The notes beneath the pieces were generated by a model. The model was not told the DNA's origin. It saw only the letters and a list, made by a program, of their open reading frames with translations, and searched no databases. Positions 7,388-15,915 of a DNA stretch of 32,358 bases are shown here, piece after piece. Both the position numbers and the translations under genes were made by a program. Within the stretch, counting starts at the first letter, position 1. Every line of letters starts with the position of its first letter. The stretch lies in assembly GCA_947449025.1 (NCBI GenBank), contig CANFQF010000019.1, positions 1 through 32,358 on the forward strand, in the 5' to 3' direction. This DNA is from Comamonadaceae bacterium. GTDB taxonomy: Bacteria; Pseudomonadota; Gammaproteobacteria; Burkholderiales; Burkholderiaceae_C.

Positions 7388-8911
7388 ATGAAAAAAAGCC
7401 ACTCTCTCCAGATCGCCCGCTCGGCGGCGCTGGGCCTGGCCCTGATCGCCTCGCTGGCGCCCCTAGGCTACGCCCAGGACGCGCAGCAGGCTCAGGCCTT
7501 GGAGCCCGAGTTCAAGCCGCCGGTGGTGGCCAACACCATCTCGGGGTCGGAGCCCATTCAGAACCGCATCAACACCTGGCTGCGCAACCACCCGGACGGC
7601 CTCGCGCTGGGCCAGGGCACGCTCAAGGACGGCCGCTCTTACTTCCTGGTCTCCGGTACCGCGGCCATCCCTGTTCCGCCGACCGACCCGCGCTGGGTGG
7701 CCGCTCGCAACAATGCCTTCACCAAGGCCATGATGGCAGCCAAGGGCGAGTGTGTTCGCTATCAGGCTGCCGAGATCAGCAGCGAGATGAGCTCCGAGTA
7801 CTCGGCCCCCAGCTCTGAGCGCACCCGCCAGGACGCTGAGCGCCTGCGTCGCCAGGGTTTGGCTGCCGAGGGGGCCCTGCGCATCGCTCAGGCGCTGAAT
7901 AACAAAGCGCGGGCCAGCGACTCGCCCATGCTCAAGACCGCGGCCCTCTATGCAGAGAAAATCGCCACCAACAAGTTCGGCGACGAAATGACCAAGCGGG
8001 GTCTGGACCCGAGCAAGCCGATCGACCAGCAAGCCGTCAAGGCTGTTCTCAGCACCCAGTCGATGCAGCAGACCATTCGTGTCACCGCACGCGCGCGCTG
8101 CACCGGCCTGCAGGCTCTGATGGCGTTCGAGCAGACCAAGGGCAATGAGCGCGGCGAAGTGGCCGTGCTCGCCATTTCTACCGAGCTGACCCACCAGCTC
8201 GCCGACGCCATGTCGTCCAACGAATTCACCTTGATTCCCAAGGGCGGCCCGGGCGTGCCGATCGCGCGCCAGGTGGAACTGCCCACGGCGACCCTGCTGA
8301 CCACGGTGGGTGCCAAGCTCACGCGCGACGAGAATGGTCAGTATGTGCTGCTGGCCTTTGCCCAGGCTGCGCCGCGTAGCTCCAACCCGCAGGACGTGCA
8401 GGGTGCTTACCGCGTTGCCCGCACGCTGGCCGATGCCCAGATCCGTCAATTCCTAGGCGAGTCCGTGGCGCTGGCCGAGGATGTCAAGCAGGTGGACGAG
8501 TCCAAGAGCTTCGGCGACCTCGACGGTGCCTACACCAACGACGATTCCGCTTACCAGCGCATCCAGGCGGTCGCGACCAAATTGCCCATCGCTGGCATTC
8601 AGCAAGCGCATGCCTGGGAAGCGCGTCACCCGGCCAACAACGGTCCGATCGTCGGTGTCGTTGTGCAGTGGAAGGCCAGCGCCGCTGCCGGTGCCGCGCA
8701 GATGCGTGCGCGCAATGAAACCTCGGCGGCCATTGAGCAGGGTGTTCCGCCTGCGGCCGCTCGTGCCCAGGCCCAGCCCGCCCAGGGCCAGGCACCTGCT
8801 CAGGGCCAGCCGTCTGGTGGCGGCAATGCCGCCGAACCGGCGCGCAGCGCCCCGCAGCCGCGTACTGGCAACCCGTACTCCGGCCAGGGCGCGACGACCC
8901 GCGACTTCTGA
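7388..8911 (+). CDS. Exported protein of unknown function with disordered C-terminus
   Basis: ATG 7388 is preceded by AAGGA at a good distance and begins a classical signal peptide (MKKSHS, core, GYAQD). The in-frame start at 7319 lacks this. The product is 507 residues. The mature region opens with a module containing WLRNHPDGLALGQG, then an Ala/Lys-rich helix (VAARNNAFTKAMMAAKGEC) of the kind seen in LPP20/FlgT_N-type folds, a charged helical stretch (about 140-235), and a second folded domain. The last ~70 residues are Ala/Gln/Gly/Pro repeats ending TRDF. The gap before this gene (79 bases) is the largest in the operon and could carry an internal promoter. The next gene begins five bases after its stop. 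Confidence 0.72.
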   Translation: MKKSHSLQIARSAALGLALIASLAPLGYAQDAQQAQALEPEFKPPVVANTISGSEPIQNRINTWLRNHPDGLALGQGTLKDGRSYFLVSGTAAIPVPPTDPRWVAARNNAFTKAMMAAKGECVRYQAAEISSEMSSEYSAPSSERTRQDAERLRRQGLAAEGALRIAQALNNKARASDSPMLKTAALYAEKIATNKFGDEMTKRGLDPSKPIDQQAVKAVLSTQSMQQTIRVTARARCTGLQALMAFEQTKGNERGEVAVLAISTELTHQLADAMSSNEFTLIPKGGPGVPIARQVELPTATLLTTVGAKLTRDENGQYVLLAFAQAAPRSSNPQDVQGAYRVARTLADAQIRQFLGESVALAEDVKQVDESKSFGDLDGAYTNDDSAYQRIQAVATKLPIAGIQQAHAWEARHPANNGPIVGVVVQWKASAAAGAAQMRARNETSAAIEQGVPPAAARAQAQPAQGQAPAQGQPSGGGNAAEPARSAPQPRTGNPYSGQGATTRDF

Positions 8912-8916
8912 TCCCT

Positions 8917-9468
8917 ATGGCCCTGTCTCCCGTCTGCGCAGGCCTGCGATCCCGGCATGGCAGGCCTTCGCGGTGGGGCGAGACGTCTCACCTTGCGAGC
9001 GTTTCGGCGCGCCTCTTGACGAGTGTTGTGGCAGTGACCGCCCTTGCTTGCCTGCCGCAGATGGCCCGCGCGCAGCCCGCTATTCCGTCCGGCCTCGCCC
9101 CTGGGGCGGCGGCGGTGGTGGACGGGTTTGTATTTGCCCGGGCCAGGGCCCCGCTTCGCGATTCGATGGCGCCGCTTCAGAGCTTTCTGGCCTCGCGCGC
9201 CAGTTTTTACGCGGCCCGCTCGCTGTGCCAGTACACCGCGACGCCAGACACCCGGCTTGATGCCACGCTCACGGGCGTGAGCGTGGTCGAGGCCCGCTCT
9301 GAGGGTGATCAACTCACCGTCACCGTTCGCTTACCCCTGCAAAGGCCCGACTGCGTGGTGCGCAGCGTGCCGCCCAGTACGACTGAGCCCACGGCGGATC
9401 TGCCATCGGCCTATCAGACCCTTTCACCCTATTCCGGGCAATCTGCTCGCCCCAGCGAGATCAACTGA
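8917..9468 (+). CDS. Small exported protein of unknown function
   Basis: The 183-residue protein has an unusually long basic n-region (about 30 residues) before a hydrophobic core ending MARAQPA (cleavage near residue 52). GTG and TTG codons inside the n-region could be alternative starts; ATG 8917 is kept because it lies five bases after the previous stop. The mature part is about 130 residues with two Cys (SLCQ and DCVV) that could pair. It shares one base with the next gene (TGATG), so translation is probably coupled. No family recognised. Confidence 0.65.
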   Translation: MALSPVCAGLRSRHGRPSRWGETSHLASVSARLLTSVVAVTALACLPQMARAQPAIPSGLAPGAAAVVDGFVFARARAPLRDSMAPLQSFLASRASFYAARSLCQYTATPDTRLDATLTGVSVVEARSEGDQLTVTVRLPLQRPDCVVRSVPPSTTEPTADLPSAYQTLSPYSGQSARPSEIN

Positions 9469-10130
9469 TGAAGCGGACACCTTCTACCCCTCACGCCAGG
9501 CAGCCTTCGAAGCTGCTGCACGCGCTGTTTTCCACGCTGTTTTTTACGCTGGCGGGCCTTGTGTCCACCGCCGTCGGCGCGCAGACCCTGCGTGAAGAAG
9601 CCGCGCTGTTCGACAAACCCGACGGTGTAGCCCAGGGCGCCAAGCTCAAGGTCGCTACCCCGCTCAAGCTCCTGAAGCGCCAAGGCTTTTGGGTCGAGGT
9701 CGACGCCGGTGGCAAGACGGGCTGGCTCAAGGTCTCCTCGGTGAGTTTTGCTGGCGCCGCCGGCCCCGTGTCCATCGACACCGGCCGTCTGGGCACCGGC
9801 AATATCGTGGCCACCTCGGCGGCTCGGGGCCTGTCAGCCAAGGACCTGCTGGAGGGCGCGCCCAATTACGACGAGGCTAGCCGCCTCGAAGCCCTGGCGC
9901 TCGACGCCAGCGGCGTGACCGCCTTCCGCAGTCAGGGCGGGGTGCAGCCGGTGGCCAGCGTTGCAGCCTTGTCTGCACCGCGCAGCGTGGCGGCTGCCGC
10001 GCCGGCCGGTGGTGGTAGCAGCGGAGGTACGAGCGGAGGTACGAGCGGAGGTAATAGCGGAGGTAACAGCGCTGGTGGCGCCGCAGCGCCGGCCGGCAAT
10101 GCGAAGAAGAAAGGTGAAGATGACTGGTAA
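9468..10130 (+). CDS. Exported bacterial SH3-domain protein
   Basis: The 220-residue protein has a signal peptide (residues 1-40, ending AVGAQ) followed by a bacterial SH3 (SH3b) domain at about 40-92, with the usual pattern of a paired start, KLLKRQGFWVEV, then GKTGWLKVSSV. Such domains bind peptidoglycan or peptides in the envelope. A short helical segment follows, then a linker of Ser-Gly-Gly-Thr/Asn repeats from a 12-base tandem repeat (10020-10067), and an end KKKGEDDW. The terminal acidic-Trp motif matches the FlgT/CsgG-like protein encoded at 6031. Its start overlaps the previous stop and its last 11 bases overlap the M48 protease gene. Confidence 0.8.
   Translation: MKRTPSTPHARQPSKLLHALFSTLFFTLAGLVSTAVGAQTLREEAALFDKPDGVAQGAKLKVATPLKLLKRQGFWVEVDAGGKTGWLKVSSVSFAGAAGPVSIDTGRLGTGNIVATSAARGLSAKDLLEGAPNYDEASRLEALALDASGVTAFRSQGGVQPVASVAALSAPRSVAAAAPAGGGSSGGTSGGTSGGNSGGNSAGGAAAPAGNAKKKGEDDW
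10020..10067 (+). repeat. Four tandem 12-bp repeats coding Ser-Gly-Gly-Thr/Asn
   Basis: The unit AGCGGAGGTACG occurs twice, then AGCGGAGGTAAT and AGCGGAGGTAAC, all in frame in the SH3-domain gene. They encode a flexible linker before the C-terminal KKKGEDDW motif. Copy number could vary between strains without breaking the frame. Confidence 0.85.
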
Positions 10131-10887
10131 GCCATTCACGCGCGCTGCGCTGGCCCTGGCCCTGGCGGCTGCCGCTGTGGGCGCTTTTGCGCAGAGCGAC
10201 GAGGAGAAGGTCGGCAAGGCCGCCGCAGCCCAGGTGCTGGGTGCGGCGCAACTGCTGCCAGCCCCCGAGTTACAGCGCTACCTGAACTTGGTCGGCCAGT
10301 CGGTTGCCCAGTACAGCGGCACCAACTACAAATGGCGCTTTGGCGTGGTGCGCTCGGAAGCGATCAACGCCTTCGCCATGCCGGGTGGCTACATCTTGGT
10401 GTCTGCGGGCCTGCTCAAACTTTTGACCAGCGAGGACGAACTGGCCTTTGTATTGGCCCACGAAGTGGCCCACGTGAGCCGCCGCCACCACTACCAGGTG
10501 GTGCAGCGTCAGCGCCTGGCCGATCAGGCCGCCAAGGGCCTGCAGGCCGTTTCTCAGGACAATGACACGGCCAAGCTGGCCCAGGCCAGTGGGCAGATCT
10601 ACGCACGCGGCCTAGACAAGGGCGCCGAGTTCGAGTCCGACCGGCTTGGCGCCGAATACATGGCCCGCGCCGGCTACGACCCGGCAGCGGTGCTGGGCGT
10701 GCTCGAGGCCTTGCAACGCTTCACGGGTCAAGACCCGCGCGCGGCGCTGCTGTTTTCGACCCATCCCTCGCCAGCCGACCGCATGGAGGCCTTGATGCAA
10801 TCGGGCATCGACCGCCTGCCGCGGCCCACCGCTGCGCCGGCGCCCGCACGGGTGAACCGCTTCCGCGTGTTTCAGCAGGGCCTGTGA
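10120..10887 (+). CDS. M48-family metalloprotease, exported
   Basis: Start ATG 10120, inside the end of the SH3 gene, has AAAGGTGA just upstream and gives 255 residues with a signal peptide ending GAFAQ. The zinc site HEVAH is at residues 114-118 (within ELAFVLAHEVAHVSRRH), and the third ligand lies in AEFESDRLGAEYM (Glu170/Glu172). AFAMPGGYILVSAGLL and STHPSPADRMEAL are further M48C hallmarks, as in BepA/YfgC and LoiP, periplasmic proteases involved in outer-membrane protein quality control. It lacks the C-terminal TPR domain of BepA, so it is closer to LoiP/YcaL-type or stand-alone forms. As the last gene of the operon it could mature or clear the other exported products. Confidence 0.9.
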   Translation: MTGKPFTRAALALALAAAAVGAFAQSDEEKVGKAAAAQVLGAAQLLPAPELQRYLNLVGQSVAQYSGTNYKWRFGVVRSEAINAFAMPGGYILVSAGLLKLLTSEDELAFVLAHEVAHVSRRHHYQVVQRQRLADQAAKGLQAVSQDNDTAKLAQASGQIYARGLDKGAEFESDRLGAEYMARAGYDPAAVLGVLEALQRFTGQDPRAALLFSTHPSPADRMEALMQSGIDRLPRPTAAPAPARVNRFRVFQQGL

Positions 10888-10891
10888 TGCC

Positions 10892-10916
10892 CGCGGCTGG
10901 CGTGGCGCCGGCCGCG
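10892..10916 (+). terminator. Strong GC hairpin after the M48 gene
   Basis: An 11-bp stem (10892-10902 with 10906-10916, one G-U pair, 3-base loop) begins five bases after the M48 stop codon. It fits the end of the exported-protein operon. There is no real T-run behind it, so it may be an imperfect intrinsic terminator or an mRNA-stabilising hairpin. Confidence 0.5.
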
Positions 10917-10956
10917 CGTTGAATCGTCCATACTCCCCGCTTTGATAGGGACGGGT

Positions 10957-12222
10957 GTGGACATTCAAATCGAGGCCGAAGGGAACGTCGGCGGCAAAGC
11001 CCAGGCGCTACACGCCGCCGTGATCGGCGCCGGCCCGGCCGGCCTGATGGCAGCTGAGGCTCTGGCCCAGGCCGGCGTGGAAGTCCATGTGTACGACGCC
11101 ATGCCCTCGGTGGGGCGCAAGTTCCTGCTGGCGGGCCGTGGCGGCTTGAACATCACCCACTCCGAGCCGCTCGAGCGATTTGTCACCCGGCTGCGTCCAC
11201 AGTCGCCGGTGCTGGGCGCCGCGGTGCGTGCCTTCCACCCCGAGGCCCTGCGTGCCTGGGCCGAGGCCCTGGGCGTGTCCACCTTCGTCGGCACCTCGGG
11301 TCGTGTCTTTCCCGCCGAGATGAAGGCTGCGCCCTTGCTGCGCGCCTGGCTGCATCGCCTGCGGGCGAGCGGTGTGCAGTTTCATATGCGCCATCGGTGG
11401 CGGGGTTGGAGCGATGCCGGTCACCTGATTTTTGACACGCCTGCGGGTCCGCGCAGCGTGGCCAGCGCGGTGCAGGTGCTGGCCCTGGGTGGCGGTAGCT
11501 GGTCGCGCCTGGGCTCGGACGGTGCCTGGGTCCCGCTGCTGCAGGCGGCGGGGGTGGCGGTCCATCCCCTGCAGCCGTCCAACTGCGGTTTTGATGTGGT
11601 TGGCGGATGGACGCCCTTGTTCTCTGAACGCCATGCGGGGCAGCCGTTCAAGTCGGTGGCCATCACCTTTGGCGGTCAGCGGCGCAAGGGCGAGTTCGTG
11701 GCCACCGCCACTGGCGTCGAAGGCAGTTTGGTCTACGCCTTCTCGGCCGATCTGCGCGAGGCCATTGCCCGGGAGGGTGAGGCCCACTTCCTGCTGGACT
11801 TGCTACCCGATCGCAGCGAGGCCGATGTGCTTCGCGAGGTGGCGCACCCGCGCGGCTCCAGGTCCCTCTCCAGCCACCTCAAGGGACGGCTCGGCCTAGA
11901 CGGCATCAAGATGGCCATCTTGCACGAGCGGCTTTCGCGCGAAGCCATGCACCAGAGCGCGCAACTGGCGGCAGCGATCAAGGCCCTGCCGATTGCCCTG
12001 GCTGCACCCCGGCCGATTGATGAGGCGATCAGCAGCGCCGGCGGCGTGGCCTGGGACGCGCTCGACGCCTCACTCATGCTGCGCGATCGGCCAGGCGTTT
12101 TTTGCGCCGGCGAGATGCTTGACTGGGAGGCGCCTACCGGCGGCTACTTGCTCAGTGCCTCGATGGCCAGCGGGCGGGCGGCGGGGGAAGGTGCGGCCCG
12201 GCAGCTGCGAGGCAGGGCTTGA
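10957..12222 (+). CDS. TIGR03862/HI0933-family FAD-dependent oxidoreductase
   Basis: A flavoprotein of about 421 residues with an N-terminal dinucleotide fold (AVIGAGPAGLMAAEAL, GxGxxG at 24-29), then VGRKFLLAGRGGLNITHSE, a hallmark of the HI0933/YhiN/BaiN family. It also has GGGSWSRLGSDG and a C-terminal FAD-binding segment (FCAGEMLDWEAPTGGYLL). Length and motifs match the TIGR03862 subgroup. The natural substrate of this subgroup is not established. No ATG is available: GTG 10957 has AGGGACGGG upstream and is preferred; TTG 10942 would add five residues. It follows the hairpin at 10892, so it is probably a separate transcript from the exported-protein operon. Confidence 0.85.
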   Translation: MDIQIEAEGNVGGKAQALHAAVIGAGPAGLMAAEALAQAGVEVHVYDAMPSVGRKFLLAGRGGLNITHSEPLERFVTRLRPQSPVLGAAVRAFHPEALRAWAEALGVSTFVGTSGRVFPAEMKAAPLLRAWLHRLRASGVQFHMRHRWRGWSDAGHLIFDTPAGPRSVASAVQVLALGGGSWSRLGSDGAWVPLLQAAGVAVHPLQPSNCGFDVVGGWTPLFSERHAGQPFKSVAITFGGQRRKGEFVATATGVEGSLVYAFSADLREAIAREGEAHFLLDLLPDRSEADVLREVAHPRGSRSLSSHLKGRLGLDGIKMAILHERLSREAMHQSAQLAAAIKALPIALAAPRPIDEAISSAGGVAWDALDASLMLRDRPGVFCAGEMLDWEAPTGGYLLSASMASGRAAGEGAARQLRGRA

Positions 12223-12427
12223 ACCTTGCTGCGAAGGGCAGGGCGCATTGCATCTTGCGAATTGCCTTCTGCGTGTGGCCTCTTGCGTAGGACCTGATCC
12301 CCTTGCATCGCAGTGCGCGAGACTTTCATCATTCGATGTCTAAAATGACAACTATTGGCGGCGCGGGTGCACAGGCGCTTGTTCTATCGTCCCGTATCGC
12401 CAGCAGCCATAAGCGAAGGAATATGCA

Positions 12428-13195
12428 ATGAGTGAAGTACAAGCCGGTTTCGGCAACAAGCTGGAGAATGTTTTTCTCGCCATCTTGCGGGTGGTCATCC
12501 TCGTCGTCCTGGCGCTGAGCCTGCTGGCCGCCGTGGCCCTGGGCGTCTGGGCTGTCAAAGACATGAGCGCTTCTGCAGCCCCCTACAAGGCGGAGGCGGT
12601 TGACAACAAGGCGCTGATGCAGGAGCTGAAGAAGTCGCTCGAGTCCAGCCCCGCAGCCTCCGAGCCAGCGCCGCAAAAGTCCAAGACTTCCAAAGCGCCC
12701 AAGGCGGAAAACAAGGCGCTGGAGGACGAGCTTGGCAAGCAGGTCAAGACGGTGGCCGACTTTTTGTCGAAGTTCGAAAAGAACCTGAGCGACCCCGACG
12801 CCTTCAAGGCGGGTCTGCGCAAGAAGGCCACCACGCTCGCAGCCGAACCCGAGAGTGAGGCCAGCGTGCTGGCTTATGCCAAAGGGCAGACGGACTTCTT
12901 TTCGCTCGCCCTGGCCGACCCGGAAATCGTTGCCATCTTGAAGAAGAAGGACGATGACGAGGCCTTTGGAAGCTACTTCAACACGGCGGTCGAGATGTAC
13001 CCCGGCTTCTTCGAGCGTCAGCGCGAAAGCCGCAAGGAGTTCGAAGCCGAAGAGGGTGCTCGGGTCATGGGCGCCAAGGCCGGCGCGATGATGAAGCTGT
13101 CCATCGCCGGCGGGATGTTCGGCACTTTTTTGTTGATCAGCCTGATCCTGGTGCTGGTCAAGATCGAACGCAACCTGCGGTTGCGTCCGGTCTGA
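12428..13195 (+). CDS. Two-TM membrane protein of unknown function
   Basis: ATG 12428 has GAAGGA at a good distance. The 255-residue protein has a transmembrane helix near each end (about 20-43 and 222-244) and a hydrophilic, Lys/Glu/Ala-rich central region of about 180 residues with helical, partly coiled-coil-like segments, presumably in the periplasm. The last residues (KIERNLRLRP) are basic, in keeping with a cytoplasmic end. About 205 bases without a gene precede it. They hold a -10-like TAAAAT at 12341 but no matching -35. It converges on the Bug-receptor gene with only seven bases between the stops and no visible terminator. No family recognised. Confidence 0.75.
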   Translation: MSEVQAGFGNKLENVFLAILRVVILVVLALSLLAAVALGVWAVKDMSASAAPYKAEAVDNKALMQELKKSLESSPAASEPAPQKSKTSKAPKAENKALEDELGKQVKTVADFLSKFEKNLSDPDAFKAGLRKKATTLAAEPESEASVLAYAKGQTDFFSLALADPEIVAILKKKDDDEAFGSYFNTAVEMYPGFFERQRESRKEFEAEEGARVMGAKAGAMMKLSIAGGMFGTFLLISLILVLVKIERNLRLRPV

Positions 13196-13202
13196 GCGCC
13201 AC

Positions 13203-14201
13203 TTAGTCGGGGGTCATCCCCGACACTTTGACCACGTCCGCATAGCGGACGATGTCCGTTTGGATCGTCTTGGCGAAATCCGCGGAGCTTCCGCCGCGGA
13301 CCTCCGACCCGAGCGAGGCCAGCTTTTCCTTCACCTGGGGCAGTTGCAAGATCTTGCCGATCTCGGCGTTGAGCCGCGCCACGATCTCCGGCGGGGTGCG
13401 TGCGGGTGCCACCAGACCGTGCCACTGCGTGAATTCATAGCTCGGGATGGATTCGGCAATCGCCGGAATGTCGGGTGCAGCCGCCGAGCGCTTGGCACCG
13501 GTGACACCCAGCGCGCGCAGCTTGCCGCTGCGCACATGGGGCAGGGTCGAGAGCGTGGTGGCAAAGGTCAGGTCGACCTGACCACCAATGAGGTCGGTGA
13601 AGGCCGGGCCAGCGCCTTTGTAGGGCACGTGCAGCCACTCCACGCCCGTCTTCATCGAGAACCAAATCGCCGCCATGTGCCCGGCGCTGCCCGTGCCCGC
13701 AGAGGCCAGAGTCAGGCCACGGGGCTTGGATTTTGAAAGCGCCACCAGTTCGTTGACATTGCGCGCGGCCACCGACGGGTTCACCGCCAACGCCACCTCG
13801 AAGGAAGTCAGTTGAATGATCGGCGCGAAGTCCCTCACCGGGTGGTAGGGCAGCTCTTTATAGAGCGCAGGGTTGACCGCCATCTGCCCCGGCAGCACCA
13901 GCAAGATGGTGTTGCCGTCGGCCGGTGCAGCCGCCACATACTGGCAGCCAGGGATGCCGTTGGCACCGCCCCGGTTGTCGATGATCACCGACTGGCCCAG
14001 CGCCTGCGACAACGGCTCGGCGATGAGCCGCGAGACCACGTCGGTGCCGCCGCCGGGCGGGTAGGGCACCACCAGCCGAATCGGCCGGTTGGGCCAGTTG
14101 GCCTGTGCGTGCGCCGTTGACGAAGCAAGGGGCAGCAGGCCGGCCATGGCGGTACCCGTCAATGCGGAGGTGACGAATTGGCGGCGGTCAATTTTCTTCA
14201 T
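13203..14201 (-). CDS. Bug-family (tripartite tricarboxylate transporter) solute-binding protein
   Basis: The 332-residue protein has a twin-arginine signal (DRRQFVTSALTG, cleavage near STAHAQ) and the family signature PIRLVVPYPPGGGTDVVSRLIAEPL...VIIDNRGGANG, followed by the usual HVPYKGAGPAFTDLIGGQVDLTF and RALGVTGAKRS blocks. Bug proteins bind carboxylates or related small organic acids in the periplasm, sometimes for TctAB-type transport and often as orphans, as here: no TctA/TctB genes are visible. It is the last gene of the minus-strand cluster, 55 bases after the acyl-CoA ligase gene, which suggests that its ligand is the acid that the ligase activates. Confidence 0.92.
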   Translation of the reverse strand: MKKIDRRQFVTSALTGTAMAGLLPLASSTAHAQANWPNRPIRLVVPYPPGGGTDVVSRLIAEPLSQALGQSVIIDNRGGANGIPGCQYVAAAPADGNTILLVLPGQMAVNPALYKELPYHPVRDFAPIIQLTSFEVALAVNPSVAARNVNELVALSKSKPRGLTLASAGTGSAGHMAAIWFSMKTGVEWLHVPYKGAGPAFTDLIGGQVDLTFATTLSTLPHVRSGKLRALGVTGAKRSAAAPDIPAIAESIPSYEFTQWHGLVAPARTPPEIVARLNAEIGKILQLPQVKEKLASLGSEVRGGSSADFAKTIQTDIVRYADVVKVSGMTPD

Positions 14202-14256
14202 GCTGTGGATTCCGTGTGGAGGGGCGTGGGGTCAGGGGTCGCAGCAGCGCGCAACT

Positions 14257-15915
14257 TCAGACGCGGGAAAGATCGGTGGCCCGCGCCTTGAGCGTTGGGT
14301 CCGAGCGCAGCGCGCCTTTGAGGATCTTGTGCGTGGGCGTGTGGGGCAGGCTGTCCATGAACAGCACATAGCGCGGAACCTTCATCGGCGCCAGATGGCG
14401 CGCGCACCAGGCGGCGATGTCCTGTGCGGTGAGCGATGCGCCCGGTTTGCACACCACCGCCGCCAAGATTTCGTCCTCACCCAGTTCGGCGGGCACCGCA
14501 ATTGCGGCGGCCTCGGCCACGTCGGGGTGCTCGCCAATGACGCGGTCCAACTCGGCGCCGGCAATGTTCTCGCCGCGCCTGCGGATGATGTCCTTCTTGC
14601 GCGAGACGAAGGTGTAGTAGCCGTCGGCGTCACGCTTGACCAGGTCGCCGGTGAGGAACCAGCCGTCGCGAAAGGCCGCAGCGGTTTGCTCCGGGTCGCG
14701 AAAGTAGCCCTTGGTCACGATGGGCGTTTTGACGATCAGCTCGCCGACGGCGTCGTCGGGCAGGTCGCGGCCCTCGTCGTCCACCACACGGCACTGGGCC
14801 CAGGGGACATCCGGGTCGGGGTGACGGCCAGCCGGTCCCATGGTGCCGGGCTTTTGCAAGCCGCCGTAGGGGCTGCAAGTCACGCCGGGTATCTCGGTCA
14901 TGCCGTAGCCCGAGACGAAGTAGGGCACACCAAAATCATTGCGGAAGGCCTCTTGCGCGCTTTGCCGCACGCCGTAGGCGCAGCGCAGGCGGTGGCCCGG
15001 GCGGAACTCGCTGCGGGGCCTGGCCTTCAAGATGTTGCAGGCCGCCTCGATGATGTTGACCACCGTGGCGCCGGTGACCTCTGCCTGCTCCCAGAAGGCC
15101 GAGGCCGAGAACTTAGGCACGATGGCCATCGATGCGCCAGCCGCGACTGTGCCCGACACGGAGTAGAACAGTGCGTTCATGTGGAACAGGGGCAGAACGA
15201 CCATCAGGCGGTCTTCCGGCTGCACATGCATGCGCTCGACAAAAGCCTCGCCGGCCAGCAGGTAGCTGCGCTGGCTGTGCATGGCACCCTTGGGGAAGCC
15301 AGTGGTCCCCGAGGTGTAGATGGTCACGCAGATGGATTCAGCGTCGCCCTGCACCGGCGGTGCGTCGGTTGCGTTCATCGGCGCGAGCAGGTCCTGCAGC
15401 AGGGGCGGGGCATCGCTGGTGCCCGCAGGCGCGGCTTCGAGCAGCACCATCCAGGGGGACAGGCCGCGTTCTGCGCAGGCTGCGCGGGTGGTGGCCAGGC
15501 AGGCCGCGTCGCTGGCCACGCCTGAGAGTTCGGCATGCTGCAGCACATAGCCAGCTTCGGTCACGCCGAACTCCGGGTTGATCGGCACCATGGTCGCGCC
15601 CAGGCGCGCCAGTGCGAACAGCAGCAGGACATGGGCCGGGTGGTTGCGCGCCACGATGCCGACACGGTCGCCTGCTTTCACGCCGCGTTGGGCGAGCAGG
15701 GCCGCAGCCTTGGCCACGTCGCCCGCGAACTCGCCCCAGGTGCGGCTGCGGCCGTCGTACACGTAAAAGGGCTTGTCCACCCGCGACGCGAGCCGGCTCT
15801 CGAAGGCCCCCGCCAGCGTGTAGTCGTGCGCGGGGTAGGCGCGCAGGACGGCCAGTGGGGGCATCAAGTGCGCGGGGACCCGGCCGAGGGCGCCGGATGC
15901 GTCCGTGTCATGCAT
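14257..15915 (-). CDS. AMP-forming acyl-CoA synthetase (CaiC/fatty acid ligase-like)
   Basis: The 552-residue ANL-superfamily enzyme activates a carboxylic acid with ATP and CoA. Visible core motifs are the P-loop YTSGTTGFPKGA (200-211), SGYGMTE, WFLTGDLVKRDADGYY, RRRGENIAGAELD, and the C-terminal PTHKILKGAL with the probable adenylation lysine at 530. Length is normal for the class. It most resembles crotonobetaine/carnitine or medium-chain acid CoA ligases, but the substrate cannot be read from the sequence. Its start overlaps the end of the upstream lactonase gene by eight bases, indicating coupled translation. Confidence 0.9.
   Translation of the reverse strand: MHDTDASGALGRVPAHLMPPLAVLRAYPAHDYTLAGAFESRLASRVDKPFYVYDGRSRTWGEFAGDVAKAAALLAQRGVKAGDRVGIVARNHPAHVLLLFALARLGATMVPINPEFGVTEAGYVLQHAELSGVASDAACLATTRAACAERGLSPWMVLLEAAPAGTSDAPPLLQDLLAPMNATDAPPVQGDAESICVTIYTSGTTGFPKGAMHSQRSYLLAGEAFVERMHVQPEDRLMVVLPLFHMNALFYSVSGTVAAGASMAIVPKFSASAFWEQAEVTGATVVNIIEAACNILKARPRSEFRPGHRLRCAYGVRQSAQEAFRNDFGVPYFVSGYGMTEIPGVTCSPYGGLQKPGTMGPAGRHPDPDVPWAQCRVVDDEGRDLPDDAVGELIVKTPIVTKGYFRDPEQTAAAFRDGWFLTGDLVKRDADGYYTFVSRKKDIIRRRGENIAGAELDRVIGEHPDVAEAAAIAVPAELGEDEILAAVVCKPGASLTAQDIAAWCARHLAPMKVPRYVLFMDSLPHTPTHKILKGALRSDPTLKARATDLSRV

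Noticed and set aside
14089-15525. Long plus-strand open frame opposite the acyl-CoA ligase
   Set aside because: The minus strand encodes a complete ligase with all core motifs; the plus frame is its shadow.
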